NCBI GenBank assembly: GCA_905214615.1
Contig: CAJMMX010000050.1
Coordinates: forward strand, 1 to 19,096
Direction: 5' to 3'
Source: an uncultured bacterium
GTDB lineage: Bacteria; Actinomycetota; Coriobacteriia; Coriobacteriales; Coriobacteriaceae
Length of the DNA: 19,096 bases
The notes under the pieces: generated by a model
Told to the model about the DNA's origin: nothing
Seen by the model: the letters and a program-made list of their open reading frames with translations, nothing else
Databases searched by the model: none
Made by a program: the position numbers and the translations under genes
In this document: in pieces, positions 7,330-15,630 of the stretch
Position numbering within the stretch: position 1 is the first letter of the stretch
Layout: each line of letters opens with the position of its first letter

Positions 7330-8664
7330 ATGAAACCTATCGTCGCCGTCGTCGGACGCCCCAACGTGGGCAAGTCCACGCTCGTTAACCGCCTGGCCCA
7401 GACCTCGGACGCCATCGTCCACGAGTCCCGCGGCGTCACGCGCGACCGCTCGTATCACACGGCCGATTGGAACGGTCGTGAGTTCACCATCGTCGACACG
7501 GGCGGTATCGAGCCACTCAAGAGCGACGATGTCTTTGCCACGTCCATCCGCGACCAGGCACTCGCCGCCGCCGAGGAAGCCGCCGTCATCCTGTTTGTGG
7601 TCGACGGCCGCACCGGCGTCACCGAGGAGGACGAGTCGGTCGCTCGCATGCTCAAGCGCTGCGACAAGCCGGTCTTTCTGCTGGTAAACAAGCTCGACAA
7701 CCCCGAACGCGAGAACGACAGCATCTGGGAGTTCTATTCGCTCGGCATCGGTGAGCCCACGCCCCTCTCGGCCCTGCATGGCCACGGCACGGGCGACCTG
7801 CTCGACGACATCGTGGCCCTGCTTCCGGAGGAAGAGGACGAGGTCGCCGATGAGTTCCCTGATGCGCTGAACGTCGCTATCATCGGCCGCCCCAATGCCG
7901 GTAAGTCGTCGCTGTTCAACCGCATTCTGGGCGCCGACCGTTCTATCGTGTCCAACATTGCCGGCACGACGCGCGACGCCATCGATACCGTCGTGGAGCG
8001 CAACGGCAAGCACTACCGCATGGTCGACACCGCGGGTATTCGCAAGAAGAGCACCGTGTACGAGAACATCGAGTACTACTCGATGGTCCGCGGCCTGCGC
8101 GCCATCGACCGCGCCGACGTGGCGCTGCTCGTCGTCGACGCCTCCGTGGGCGTTACCGAACAGGACCAGAAGGTCATGGGCTTGGCCATCGAGCGTGGCT
8201 GCGCCATCGTGGTGCTGCTCAACAAGTGGGACCTGCTCGATGACGACCGCAAGCGCGAGGCCTGCATGGAGACCGTCGACCGCCGTCTGGGCGTCATGGC
8301 TCCCTGGGCCCAGTACCTGCGCATCTCTGCCCTCACTGGCCGCAGCGTCGAGAAGATCTGGGCGATGGTCGACGCCGCTGAGAAGACGCGCTCGCAAAAG
8401 ATCACTACCTCGCGCCTCAACACCTTCCTCACCGACCTGCGCGAGTTCGGCCACACCGTGGTGGACGGCAAGCGCCGCCTGCGCATGCACTACGTGACTC
8501 AGACGGGCATCAACCCGCCGACGTTTACGTTCTTCGTCAACCACAGCGACCTGGTCAACGACACCTACCAGCGCTACGTGGAGAACCGCATGCGCTCGAC
8601 CTTCGATTTTGCCGGCACGCCCATTCGACTCTTCTTTAGGAAGAAGGAGCAAAAGGATGCATAA
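7330..8664 (+). CDS. der: Ribosome biogenesis GTPase Der (EngA)
   Basis: Der is an essential GTPase with two tandem G domains that assists maturation of the large ribosomal subunit. The 444-residue protein shows the first G domain with GRPNVGKST (residues 9-17), DTGGIE and NKLD, and the second with GRPNAGKSS (starting near residue 185), DTAGIRKKS and NKWD. A C-terminal KH-like domain follows, ending RRLRMHYVTQTGINPPTF and GTPIRLFFRKK. An acidic stretch (LLPEEEDEVADE) joins the G domains, as in other Der proteins. ATG 7330 has AAAGGAGA 4 bases upstream. The longer open frame upstream lacks family similarity. Its last 8 bases overlap plsY. Confidence 0.97.
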   Translation: MKPIVAVVGRPNVGKSTLVNRLAQTSDAIVHESRGVTRDRSYHTADWNGREFTIVDTGGIEPLKSDDVFATSIRDQALAAAEEAAVILFVVDGRTGVTEEDESVARMLKRCDKPVFLLVNKLDNPERENDSIWEFYSLGIGEPTPLSALHGHGTGDLLDDIVALLPEEEDEVADEFPDALNVAIIGRPNAGKSSLFNRILGADRSIVSNIAGTTRDAIDTVVERNGKHYRMVDTAGIRKKSTVYENIEYYSMVRGLRAIDRADVALLVVDASVGVTEQDQKVMGLAIERGCAIVVLLNKWDLLDDDRKREACMETVDRRLGVMAPWAQYLRISALTGRSVEKIWAMVDAAEKTRSQKITTSRLNTFLTDLREFGHTVVDGKRRLRMHYVTQTGINPPTFTFFVNHSDLVNDTYQRYVENRMRSTFDFAGTPIRLFFRKKEQKDA

Positions 8665-9340
8665 TCCGATTCTGCTGACCGCCATCTGCGCCGTGGTCTC
8701 GTTCTTTATCGGAGCGATTCCGTTTGGCCTGATCCTGGGCCGCGTGTTCAACCACACGGACATTCGCAAGGCGGGCTCCGGCAACATCGGCACCACCAAT
8801 GCGCTGCGCGTGGCCGGCCCCAAGGTCGCTGCGCTCACGCTGCTGCTTGACTGCCTTAAGGGCGCCATCTGCGTCCTTATCGCCCGCCCGCTCATCGCCG
8901 ATCTAGGCTATGGTTTTCCGCCGAACATCATGGCGCCTGGAGCCCCCGGTGACTGGATGCTCGGTGTCATCTGCCTGGCAGCGGTATGGGGCCACATCTT
9001 CTCGCCCTACCTCAACTTCCACGGCGGCAAGGGCATCGCGGTCGGTCTGGGCGTTATCCTTGCCTGGTACTGGCCCATTGGCCTGTCGCTGCTGGGCATG
9101 TTTATCGTAGCCGTCGCCATCACCAAGTATGTGTCAGTGGGTTCGCTTGCCGCAGCCATCGGACTTCCTATCGCTGCTTGCGCGGTCTTTCCGTACAGCA
9201 GCCTAGGCCTCAAGTTCTGCATGGCGATGATCGGTATCACCGTGGTGTGGGCCCATCGCTCGAATATCCAAAAGCTCATGGCCGGTAAGGAGTCCAAGCT
9301 CTCGTTTACCAAGCGCGTCACCGAGCCCGACGATAAGTAG
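8657..9340 (+). CDS. plsY: Glycerol-3-phosphate acyltransferase PlsY (acyl-phosphate dependent)
   Basis: PlsY moves the acyl chain from acyl-phosphate to glycerol-3-phosphate, the first acylation of phospholipid synthesis in most Gram-positive bacteria. The 227-residue protein is very hydrophobic, with about five to six membrane helices. It carries the conserved cytoplasmic loops KAGSGNIGTTNALRV (near residue 35) and FHGGKGIAVGLG (near 120), plus the IPFGLILGR motif in the first helix. ATG 8657 overlaps the end of der by 8 bases and has AAGGAG inside der; this gives the usual family N-terminus. It needs PlsX for its acyl-phosphate; plsX is not in the window. The next gene, gpsA, makes its glycerol-3-phosphate substrate. 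Confidence 0.96.
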   Translation: MHNPILLTAICAVVSFFIGAIPFGLILGRVFNHTDIRKAGSGNIGTTNALRVAGPKVAALTLLLDCLKGAICVLIARPLIADLGYGFPPNIMAPGAPGDWMLGVICLAAVWGHIFSPYLNFHGGKGIAVGLGVILAWYWPIGLSLLGMFIVAVAITKYVSVGSLAAAIGLPIAACAVFPYSSLGLKFCMAMIGITVVWAHRSNIQKLMAGKESKLSFTKRVTEPDDK

Positions 9341-9349
9341 GAGAGAGTC

Positions 9350-10357
9350 ATGAATGTTGCGCTGATTGGCTCCGGCTCCTGGGGAACCGCCGTCGCCGGC
9401 CTCGCCGCCGAGCGAGCCGAGCGCGTGACCATGTGGGCCCACAGCGAGCAAACGGCCACCGGCATCAATGCCGAGCACCGCAATCCCCGGTATCTGGTGG
9501 ACTACGAGCTGCCCGGCAACGTTGTCGCCGCCACGGACCTGTCGCAGGCGCTCGACGGCGCCGAGGCCATCATCTTTGCCGTGCCCTCCACGCACCTGCG
9601 CAGCGTATGCCATCAGGCAGCACCCTTCATCGCCGCCGACACCCCGGCACTCTGCCTCACCAAGGGTATTGAGCCCGAATCCGGCCTGCTTATGAGTGAG
9701 GTCATCGCCAGCGAGATCGGCAACGAGCGGCGTGTGGCGGCCCTCTCGGGCCCCAACCATGCCGAGGAGATCTGCCGTGGCGGGCTTTCTGCCGCCGTCA
9801 TCGCCAGCAAAGATGCGCAGGTAGGGGAGACCTTTAAGGAGCTGCTGCTGTCCACGGCCTTCCGCATCTACCTGTCGCAGGATATGACCGGTGTCGAGGT
9901 TTGCGGCGCTATGAAAAACGTCATCGCCATCGTGTGCGGCATCTCCGCCGGCTTCGGCGCGGGCGACAACACGCTCGCCCTCATCATGACGCGCGGCCTG
10001 GCCGAGATCAGCCGTCTGGTTCACGCCCGCGGCGGTCAAGCCATGACCTGCATGGGTCTTGCCGGCATGGGTGACCTCATTGCCACCTGCACCTCCGAGC
10101 ATTCGCGCAACCGCACCTTTGGCTACGAGTTTGCCCACGGCGTCTCGCTCGACGAGTACCAGGCACGTACGCATATGGTGGTCGAGGGCGCCGTCGCGGC
10201 CCGCAGCGTCAGTGAGCTTGCCCGTTCACTGGGCGTAGACATTCCGCTCACCTTTGCCGTGGAGCAAACGCTCTACAACGGTGTTACTTTGGATAGGGCG
10301 CTCGAGATTCTCACCGATCGCGTCCCTTCTCAAGAGTTCTACGGACTCACCGACTAG
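9350..10357 (+). CDS. gpsA: Glycerol-3-phosphate dehydrogenase [NAD(P)+]
   Basis: GpsA reduces dihydroxyacetone phosphate to sn-glycerol-3-phosphate, the backbone for phospholipids. The 335-residue product begins with the dinucleotide-binding motif GSGSWGTA and contains LSGPNHAEEI. Its catalytic-domain signature is GAMKNVIAI followed by GISAGFGAGDNT, where the Lys is the expected catalytic residue. GLAGMGDLIATCTSEHSRNR is also characteristic. The length is normal. TAGGAGAG precedes ATG 9350 and the gene is 9 bases after plsY, so substrate supply and use are encoded side by side. Confidence 0.97.
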   Translation: MNVALIGSGSWGTAVAGLAAERAERVTMWAHSEQTATGINAEHRNPRYLVDYELPGNVVAATDLSQALDGAEAIIFAVPSTHLRSVCHQAAPFIAADTPALCLTKGIEPESGLLMSEVIASEIGNERRVAALSGPNHAEEICRGGLSAAVIASKDAQVGETFKELLLSTAFRIYLSQDMTGVEVCGAMKNVIAIVCGISAGFGAGDNTLALIMTRGLAEISRLVHARGGQAMTCMGLAGMGDLIATCTSEHSRNRTFGYEFAHGVSLDEYQARTHMVVEGAVAARSVSELARSLGVDIPLTFAVEQTLYNGVTLDRALEILTDRVPSQEFYGLTD

Positions 10358-10375
10358 CGCAGAAAGGCTTCTACC

Positions 10376-11047
10376 ATGGGTTCCATTAAAATCGCTCCGT
10401 CTGTCCTTTCGGCCGACATGGCCAACCTCAAGGGCGAACTCGACAAGATCGCCGGTGCCGACTACGTGCACTTCGACGTTATGGACGGTCACTTTACCGG
10501 CAACCTCACCTTTGGCGTTGACATCCTTAAGGCCGTCAAGCGCTCCACCGATGTACCGGTCGACGCGCACCTCATGGTGACGAACCCCGACGAGACGGTC
10601 GATTGGTACGCCGACGCCGGTGCCGACATGATCACCGTGCACTACGAGGCTTCCACGCACCTGCACCGCACGCTCACGCATCTGCAGCAGCTCGGCGTCA
10701 AGGCCGGCGTGGTGCTCAACCCCGCCACCCCCGTGTGCGTGCTCGAGAGCATCATCGACGTCGTCGATATGGTGCTGCTCATGAGCGTGAACCCGGGCTT
10801 TGGCGGCCAGAGCTTTATCCCGGGCACCATCGCAAAGCTTCACGAGCTCAAGGCCATGTGCGAGCGCCACGGCGTGTCGCCCCTGATCGAGGTCGACGGC
10901 GGTATCTCTTCCAAGAACATCGCCGAGGTCGTCAAGGCCGGCGCCAACGTGCTCGTGGCCGGCTCCGCCGTATTTAAGTCCGAAGATCCCGCTGCCGAGG
11001 TTGCGCTGCTGCAGAAGCTGGGCAACGAGGCCGCACAGGAGGCATAA
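10376..11047 (+). CDS. rpe: Ribulose-phosphate 3-epimerase
   Basis: Rpe interconverts ribulose-5-phosphate and xylulose-5-phosphate in the non-oxidative pentose phosphate pathway. The 223-residue TIM-barrel protein has all the usual signatures: IAPSVLSAD at the N-terminus, HFDVMDGHFTGNLTFG with the metal-binding His and catalytic Asp, DAHLMV, SVNPGFGGQSFIP and EVDGGIS with the second catalytic Asp. AGAAAGG lies before ATG 10376. It sits 18 bases after gpsA and 6 bases before the cysteine desulfurase, so it is likely part of the same transcript. Confidence 0.97.
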   Translation: MGSIKIAPSVLSADMANLKGELDKIAGADYVHFDVMDGHFTGNLTFGVDILKAVKRSTDVPVDAHLMVTNPDETVDWYADAGADMITVHYEASTHLHRTLTHLQQLGVKAGVVLNPATPVCVLESIIDVVDMVLLMSVNPGFGGQSFIPGTIAKLHELKAMCERHGVSPLIEVDGGISSKNIAEVVKAGANVLVAGSAVFKSEDPAAEVALLQKLGNEAAQEA

Positions 11048-11053
11048 ACCCTT

Positions 11054-12232
11054 ATGACCGCAGGTCAAAACCGCATACCCGTGAATCTTGACTATGCCGC
11101 CTCGACGCCCATGCGCGCCGAGGCGCTCCTTGCACAGCGCGAGTACGATGACAGCGAGCTTGCCGGCGTCAACCCCAACTCGCTGCATTCGCTCGGCCGC
11201 AAGGCTGCCGCGCGTCTGGAGGTTGCACGTCGCGAGATCGCCCATAGCTTTGGCGCACGCGTCCGCCCGTCCGAGATTGTTCTGACCAACGGCGGCACCG
11301 AAGCCAACCAGCTGGCGCTGCTCGGTCTTGCCGAGGGCGCTCGTCAGCGCGATCGCAAGCGTAACCGCGTGATCGCATCTGCCATCGAGCACGATTCGAT
11401 TCTGGACAACCTGCCGCTGCTGCGTGCCGCCGGCTTTACCGTCGACCTGGTGCAGCCCTGCCGCGCGGGCTACATTGAGCCTGCCACGCTTGTCGAGCTG
11501 CTAGGCGACGACGTGGCGCTCGTGAGCATCATGGTTGCCAACAACGAGACCGGCGTGGTGCAGCCCATCCGCGAGCTTGCCGCGGCCGCGCATACCGTGG
11601 GCGCCCTGTTCCACACCGATGCCATCCAGGGCTACTTGCATATTCCGCTCGATGTCACCGAACTGGGCGTCGATGCCATGTCCGTTGCCGCGCATAAGAT
11701 CGGTGGTCCCGTGGCATCCGGCGCGCTCTACCTTAAGAACCGCGCGCCGCTGCGCCCCCGCATCTTTGGCGGCGGACAGGAAGCCGGACGTCGCGCCGGC
11801 ACGCAGGACCTGCGCACGCAGCTCGCCTTTGCCGCTGCCGCCCGCACGCTGGCGCCCCATGTGGCCCAGGAGCGTGCGACGCTGCAAGCCCTTTCCGATA
11901 AGCTCTACGCCACGTTTACGGCCCATCCGCGCATTCACGCCACCATGGGCGACTACGCGCAGGCGGATCGTTTGCCGGGTATGGTGTCGATCTACGTTGA
12001 TGGCATGGACTCCGAGGAGCTCATCATCAAGCTCGATGCCGCCGGCTTTGAGGTTTCGGCCGGTTCTGCCTGCTCGAGCGGAAGCATGGACCCGAGCCAT
12101 GTGCTCAGCGCCATGGGCATTGGCCGCGAGCAGGCGTTGGGCGCACTGCGCATCTCCTTCGATGACCGCGTGAATCCGGACGATCTGGACAACTTTGCCC
12201 AGACGCTGCTCTCAATCGTAGGTGCCGCATGA
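11054..12232 (+). CDS. Cysteine desulfurase (NifS/IscS-like, PLP dependent)
   Basis: The enzyme removes sulfur from L-cysteine as a persulfide for Fe-S clusters, thionucleosides or cofactors. The 392-residue protein is a fold-type I PLP enzyme. Its N-terminus LDYAASTPMR, the cofactor loop TNGGTEANQLAL, the motif VANNETGVVQP and HTDAIQG are present. The PLP lysine is Lys215 in VAAHKIGGP. The sulfur-accepting Cys340 is in AGSACSSGSMDPSHVL, a loop of NifS type. AGGAGG at 11038-11043 gives good spacing to ATG 11054. No iscU, sufU or mnmA partner is visible, so the sulfur destination is unknown and I leave the gene name open. It overlaps the next gene by ATGA. Confidence 0.93.
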   Translation: MTAGQNRIPVNLDYAASTPMRAEALLAQREYDDSELAGVNPNSLHSLGRKAAARLEVARREIAHSFGARVRPSEIVLTNGGTEANQLALLGLAEGARQRDRKRNRVIASAIEHDSILDNLPLLRAAGFTVDLVQPCRAGYIEPATLVELLGDDVALVSIMVANNETGVVQPIRELAAAAHTVGALFHTDAIQGYLHIPLDVTELGVDAMSVAAHKIGGPVASGALYLKNRAPLRPRIFGGGQEAGRRAGTQDLRTQLAFAAAARTLAPHVAQERATLQALSDKLYATFTAHPRIHATMGDYAQADRLPGMVSIYVDGMDSEELIIKLDAAGFEVSAGSACSSGSMDPSHVLSAMGIGREQALGALRISFDDRVNPDDLDNFAQTLLSIVGAA

Positions 12233-13038
12233 TCGTCGCCGAACTCGAGCGTGCGCTGCTGGCACGCTATCCCAAGACTGACGCCGAACCCTGGGACCAC
12301 GTAGGCTTATCCGTAGGCGACCCCGACGACGAGATCCGCGGCGTGGCCTGCGCGCTCGACGCTACCGAGGCCAACGTGCAGCGCGCCTTGGAAGCCGGCG
12401 CCAACGTGCTGCTGACGCATCATCCCATCTATATCAAGGCGCCCGAGGCCTTTTGCCCGCCCAGCGCGACGCGTCCCCAGTGCAGTGCGGCGCTGTACGA
12501 GGCAGCTCGTTGCGGCGTGAGCATCATCTCGCTTCACACCAACCTGGACCGCTCGCACGAAGCGCGCGTTCGCCTGAGTGAGCTGCTGGGCGCTGAGCCC
12601 ATGAGCTCGTTGGAGCATGTGGACGACCCCGAGGCCTGCGGCCTGGGCGCGTTAGCAACGCTCAACGAACCGCGCACGCTGCGCGACCTTGCCACGCGCG
12701 CCGCCACGGCGTTTGGCAGCGACCCCCGTGTTTGGGGCGAGGCCGATTACCCGTGCCGGACCGTTGCCATTCTGGGCGGCTCCCTGGGTGACTTTGGAGA
12801 GCTTGCCATTGCCGCCGGTGCGGATGTTGTCGTGACGGGCGAGGCGGGCTACCACGTGGCGCAAGACCTTGCCTTGCGCGGGCTGCCAGTGGTTTTGCTC
12901 GGCCATGACCGCTCCGAGGAGCCGTTCGTTGATATATTGATGAACTCTGCAGTTGACGCCGGGGTCGACCCCCGTCATGCGATTAAAATACTGAACCCTT
13001 GCCAATGGTGGACTGTGACAAAAGGAGAGAACTTATGA
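12229..13038 (+). CDS. Nif3/DUF34 family dinuclear metal-binding protein
   Basis: The family (often mislabelled GTP cyclohydrolase 1 type 2) has a dinuclear metal site and an unsettled role. The 269-residue product opens with WDHVGLSVGDP. It has the metal-binding LLTHHPIY motif with His64-His65, HTNLD with His103 and Asp107, and the late GHDRSEEPFV motif, whose His and Glu complete the site. It is the short form, without the inserted middle domain. Its ATG overlaps the stop of the cysteine desulfurase, and its own stop overlaps the next start (both ATGA), implying translational coupling in a row with the zinc-ribbon gene. Nif3 followed by a coiled-coil zinc-ribbon gene is a common pairing in actinobacteria. 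Confidence 0.93.
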   Translation: MIVAELERALLARYPKTDAEPWDHVGLSVGDPDDEIRGVACALDATEANVQRALEAGANVLLTHHPIYIKAPEAFCPPSATRPQCSAALYEAARCGVSIISLHTNLDRSHEARVRLSELLGAEPMSSLEHVDDPEACGLGALATLNEPRTLRDLATRAATAFGSDPRVWGEADYPCRTVAILGGSLGDFGELAIAAGADVVVTGEAGYHVAQDLALRGLPVVLLGHDRSEEPFVDILMNSAVDAGVDPRHAIKILNPCQWWTVTKGENL

Positions 13039-13754
13039 GCGCCGGCGCTACGCTACTCAAGCTGCAACAGATCGATTTGGAGCTCGCCCGCAACAAGAGC
13101 GAACTTGCCAATATGCCGGAGCTCAAGGAGCTCGCTTCCAAGCGCAAGACCTATGTGAAGCTCAAGTCCGAGATGACCAAGCTCTACGCCCAGCGCAAGG
13201 ATCTGGATATCGAGCTCGACGACCTCAACACCACCGAGATTCAGACCAATAACGCCATCGAGGCCGCCAAGAAGCGCCACGTTGACGGCTCTGACTACCG
13301 CGAGGTTCAGGACCTGGAGAACGAGCTCGCCACCCTGGCCAAGCGTCTGGACAAGATCGAGCACACCCGCAAGGACGTCGTAGTCGCCCACAAGGAGGCG
13401 CTCGACCGCGAGGCCCGTGCGCAGGCCATCATCGCCAAGTTCGAGGAGGGCGTGAAGGCCGATACCAAGGCCGCCCGCGCCAAGGCCACCGACCTCCAGG
13501 CTCAGATTGATGCCGCCACCAAGGAGCGCACCGCGCTTGCCGCCACGCTGCCGACCGACGTACTCACCGATTACGAGCGTCTGCTCAAGCAGTTCCGCGG
13601 CCTGGCAGTCGAGACCATCAAGGGTAACATCCCCACGGTCTGCCACACCGCGCTGCAGGCGTCGTCCATGAGCGACCTCAACCACGACGGTAGTGAGATT
13701 ACGCATTGCCCGTACTGCCACCGCCTGCTGGTGCTTCCCAACAAGGAAGCCTAA
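13035..13754 (+). CDS. Coiled-coil protein with C-terminal zinc ribbon (C4-type zinc ribbon family)
   Basis: The 239-residue protein is mostly a long, charged coiled coil (about residues 10-180, rich in Lys/Glu/Ala heptads) followed by a short metal-binding end. The family is widespread next to nif3 genes; its function is unknown. The ribbon normally has two CX2C pairs. Here the second pair is intact (CPYC near the end), but the first reads PTVCH, so its leading Cys is missing and a His follows the remaining one. The metal site may be CHCC-like or degraded. ATG 13035 follows AAAGGAGAG and overlaps the Nif3 stop. The gene ends directly at the coaBC start. Confidence 0.88.
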   Translation: MSAGATLLKLQQIDLELARNKSELANMPELKELASKRKTYVKLKSEMTKLYAQRKDLDIELDDLNTTEIQTNNAIEAAKKRHVDGSDYREVQDLENELATLAKRLDKIEHTRKDVVVAHKEALDREARAQAIIAKFEEGVKADTKAARAKATDLQAQIDAATKERTALAATLPTDVLTDYERLLKQFRGLAVETIKGNIPTVCHTALQASSMSDLNHDGSEITHCPYCHRLLVLPNKEA

Positions 13755-14972
13755 ATGATGACGGCGGCATCCAACAATACAATGCAACTTGAGGGAAAAA
13801 CGATCCTGCTGGGCATTACCGGCGGGATCGCCGCCTATAAGTCGTGCAATATCGTGCGCCTGCTGCAAAAGCGCGGCGCGCGCGTCAAGGTCGTTATGAG
13901 CGAGCATGCCACGGAGTTTGTGGGCCCGCTCACCTTCCGTGCGCTCACGAATGAGCCGGTCGCGGTGGGCCTTTTCGACGACCCCTCCGACCCCATCCAC
14001 CATATTTCGCTGGCGCAGGAGCCCGATTTGGTGGCCGTGGCGCCCGCGACGGCCAATATCATCGCCAAGATGGCAAACGGTATCGCCGACGACCTCATCT
14101 CCACCACGCTGCTTGCCACACCGCGACCCATCGTGGTCGCACCCGCCATGAACAACGGTATGTGGAAGGCGCCGGCGACGCAGGCCAATATGGCCACGCT
14201 GCGCGAGCGCGGTGTCCACGTGGTGGGGCCCGGCAGCGGCTACCTTGCCTGCGGTGACGTGGACACGGGACGCATGAGCGAGCCCGAGGGCATCGTCGAG
14301 GCCGTCTGCGAGGTGCTCAACCCCGTCCCGCAAGACCTGGCGGGCAAGCGCGTCGTGATTACCGCCGGCCCCACGCACGAGCCGATTGACCCTGTGCGCT
14401 TCATTGGCAACCGGTCGTCGGGCAAGATGGGCATCGCCCTGGCGGGGGAGGCCGCTCGCCGCGGCGCTGCGGTCACGCTTGTGCTGGGGCCGACATCGCT
14501 CGACGTGGGCCGCGGCGTGGAGTGTGTGCGCGTGCAGACCGCAGCAGAGATGCTGCAGGCGGCTCTGAGCGCCTTTCAGACGGCCGATGCGGCCATTTGC
14601 GCGGCCGCCGTCGCCGACTACACGCCTGCCGCCCCTGCGGACCACAAACTCAAAAAGGCCAACGAGCGCCTGGACCACATCGAACTGGTCGAGACGATCG
14701 ATATTTTGGCCGAGCTTTCACGCCAAAAGGGAGAGCGGTGCGTGATCGGCTTTGCGGCCGAGACCGATAACGTCGTGGAGTACGCACAGCGCAAACTTGC
14801 CCGTAAGGGTTGCGATGCGATCATCGCCAACGATGTCTCGCGCGCTGATTCAGGCTTCGGAACCGATACCAACAAGGCCTGGATCGTGAGCAAAGCGGGT
14901 ACGCAAGAACTTCCCGTACTAACAAAACCCCAGCTTGCAGATACAATTTTGGACTTGCTTCAAAATATTTAA
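13755..14972 (+). CDS. coaBC: Bifunctional phosphopantothenoylcysteine decarboxylase / phosphopantothenate-cysteine ligase
   Basis: CoaBC performs two consecutive steps of coenzyme A synthesis: joining cysteine to phosphopantothenate and then decarboxylating the product. The 405-residue protein has the N-terminal flavin-dependent CoaC half with GITGGIAAYKS, HHISLAQ (His82-His83, one expected to be catalytic), the PAMNNGMW clamp and the active-site LACGD..GRM region. The C-terminal CoaB half (from about residue 187) begins VVITAGPTHEPIDPVRFIGN and includes NRSSGKMG and GFAAETDN, typical of the nucleotide-dependent ligase. ATG codons at 13755 and 13758 are both possible; AAGGA lies upstream. 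It is the last protein gene of the long core operon, and an AT-rich gap with a promoter follows. Confidence 0.96.
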   Translation: MMTAASNNTMQLEGKTILLGITGGIAAYKSCNIVRLLQKRGARVKVVMSEHATEFVGPLTFRALTNEPVAVGLFDDPSDPIHHISLAQEPDLVAVAPATANIIAKMANGIADDLISTTLLATPRPIVVAPAMNNGMWKAPATQANMATLRERGVHVVGPGSGYLACGDVDTGRMSEPEGIVEAVCEVLNPVPQDLAGKRVVITAGPTHEPIDPVRFIGNRSSGKMGIALAGEAARRGAAVTLVLGPTSLDVGRGVECVRVQTAAEMLQAALSAFQTADAAICAAAVADYTPAAPADHKLKKANERLDHIELVETIDILAELSRQKGERCVIGFAAETDNVVEYAQRKLARKGCDAIIANDVSRADSGFGTDTNKAWIVSKAGTQELPVLTKPQLADTILDLLQNI

Positions 14973-14980
14973 AAAAGTTC

Positions 14981-15010
14981 TTGCACAAGGGCAAAGTTTC
15001 GGGTTAATAT
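14981..15010 (+). promoter_or_regulatory. Probable sigma-70-type promoter of tRNA-Pro
   Basis: TTGCAC (14981-14986, -35) and TAATAT (15005-15010, -10) are separated by 18 bases, in an AT-rich stretch just after coaBC. TATACT at 15008-15013 is an overlapping alternative -10. The tRNA begins about 43 bases after the -10, leaving a short leader with a 5-bp hairpin (GTTGC/GCAAC). Confidence 0.65.
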
Positions 15011-15052
15011 ACTCCCTGTTGCGAGCGAGAGCAGAGCAACAAACTAAAGCTT

Positions 15053-15129
<77 letters not shown>

Positions 15130-15139
15130 GAAGTTTGCA

Positions 15140-15173
15140 GGTCAGGCACCTAGTGCCTGACCTTTTTTGTTTT
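15140..15173 (+). terminator. Intrinsic terminator after tRNA-Pro
   Basis: A perfect 10-bp stem, GGTCAGGCAC (15140-15149) with GTGCCTGACC (15153-15162), encloses a 3-base loop and is followed by six T then GTTTT. It sits 10 bases after the tRNA CCA end and should end that transcript. Confidence 0.93.
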
Positions 15174-15201
15174 AAGCAATTGCTTAATTTTGATTAAGCA
15201 A
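15172..15201. repeat. Overlapping AT-rich palindromes after the tRNA terminator
   Basis: TTAAGCAATTGCTTAA (15172-15187) is a perfect 16-base palindrome. Its right half, TTGCTTAA (15180-15187), pairs again with TTAAGCAA (15194-15201). This gives three related half-sites in 30 bases. It could be a regulator binding site, a second weak terminator or a recombination scar. Confidence 0.5.
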
Positions 15202-15593
15202 CAGGGTGCTAAAAATCTACCTACGCGATATTCGCCTTTTGCGGCTACTTGCGCGTTTTGCACGCGCTTGAGCCGATTTATTAACGCGATATGAATCTAC
15301 ATACGCGTAGCTGGTATACAGCCGAGTACGGGCTGTATTTATCGCGGCGATTTACACAGATATAGCGACTGTAACGGACAAGCGTGTCGCTGTATTTATT
15401 CCAGTAGTTCACTTGACCGGTGGACAAGTGAGCGGTTGCAACGAAACGGCAAGCGGGATGGGCCCTATACGAGGGCGCCGCAGAGGTAATAGAGGTGAAG
15501 TGCGGCAGGCGCTCTGAGAGGCGCAGTACGACCCCTTTTTCCTCGAACCGACTACCTTTGTACCATGAACCTCAAATTGTTCAAGTAATCGCC
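15202..15593. other. Gene-free region rich in inverted repeats; possible structured RNA
   Basis: No credible protein gene is seen here; the open frame running from 15495 is low-complexity Arg/Ser in translation and opposes a real gene. Visible structures are: a hairpin ATACAGCC/GGCTGTAT (15316-15323 with 15331-15338); a hairpin of 10 bp including one G-U pair (15360-15369 with 15386-15395), both ending in GCTGTATTTAT on the 3' side; CACTTG/CAAGTG (15410-15415 with 15425-15430); and GCCCT/AGGGC (15462-15466 with 15472-15476). AATCTACCTACGCG and AATCTACATACGCG form an imperfect direct repeat. The GC-rich part (about 15430-15540) followed by CCCCTTTTT could be an untranslated RNA, but I do not recognise a family. 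Confidence 0.4.
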
Positions 15594-15629
15594 AAAAGAA
15601 AGGCCCGCGCAGGATTGCACGGGCCTTTC
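15594..15629 (-). terminator. Intrinsic terminator of the pilin-DUF6273 gene (minus strand)
   Basis: GAAAGGCCCG (15598-15607) pairs perfectly with CGGGCCTTTC (15620-15629) around a 12-base loop. Read on the minus strand the stem is followed by TTTT (15597-15594), so it terminates the leftward gene. On the plus strand there is no T-run after it, so it would at most act weakly in that direction. Confidence 0.85.
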
Positions 15630-15630
15630 A

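Noticed and set aside
15361..15376. Possible template copy of the pilin-DUF6273 variable end (TATAGCGACTGTAAC against TATAGCAACGGTAAC).
   Set aside because: Similarity is only about 15 bases, and the differences are not adenine-specific in the direction required for a DGR template. No longer match was found in the window.
15508..15562. Fragments resembling a TPP riboswitch (CTGAGAGG, then ACGACCCC and TCGAACC).
   Set aside because: The order of the short motifs is suggestive, but the conserved segment after GAACC and the closing P1 helix are not seen, and no thiamine gene follows on the plus strand. Most likely coincidence; an Infernal scan would settle it.
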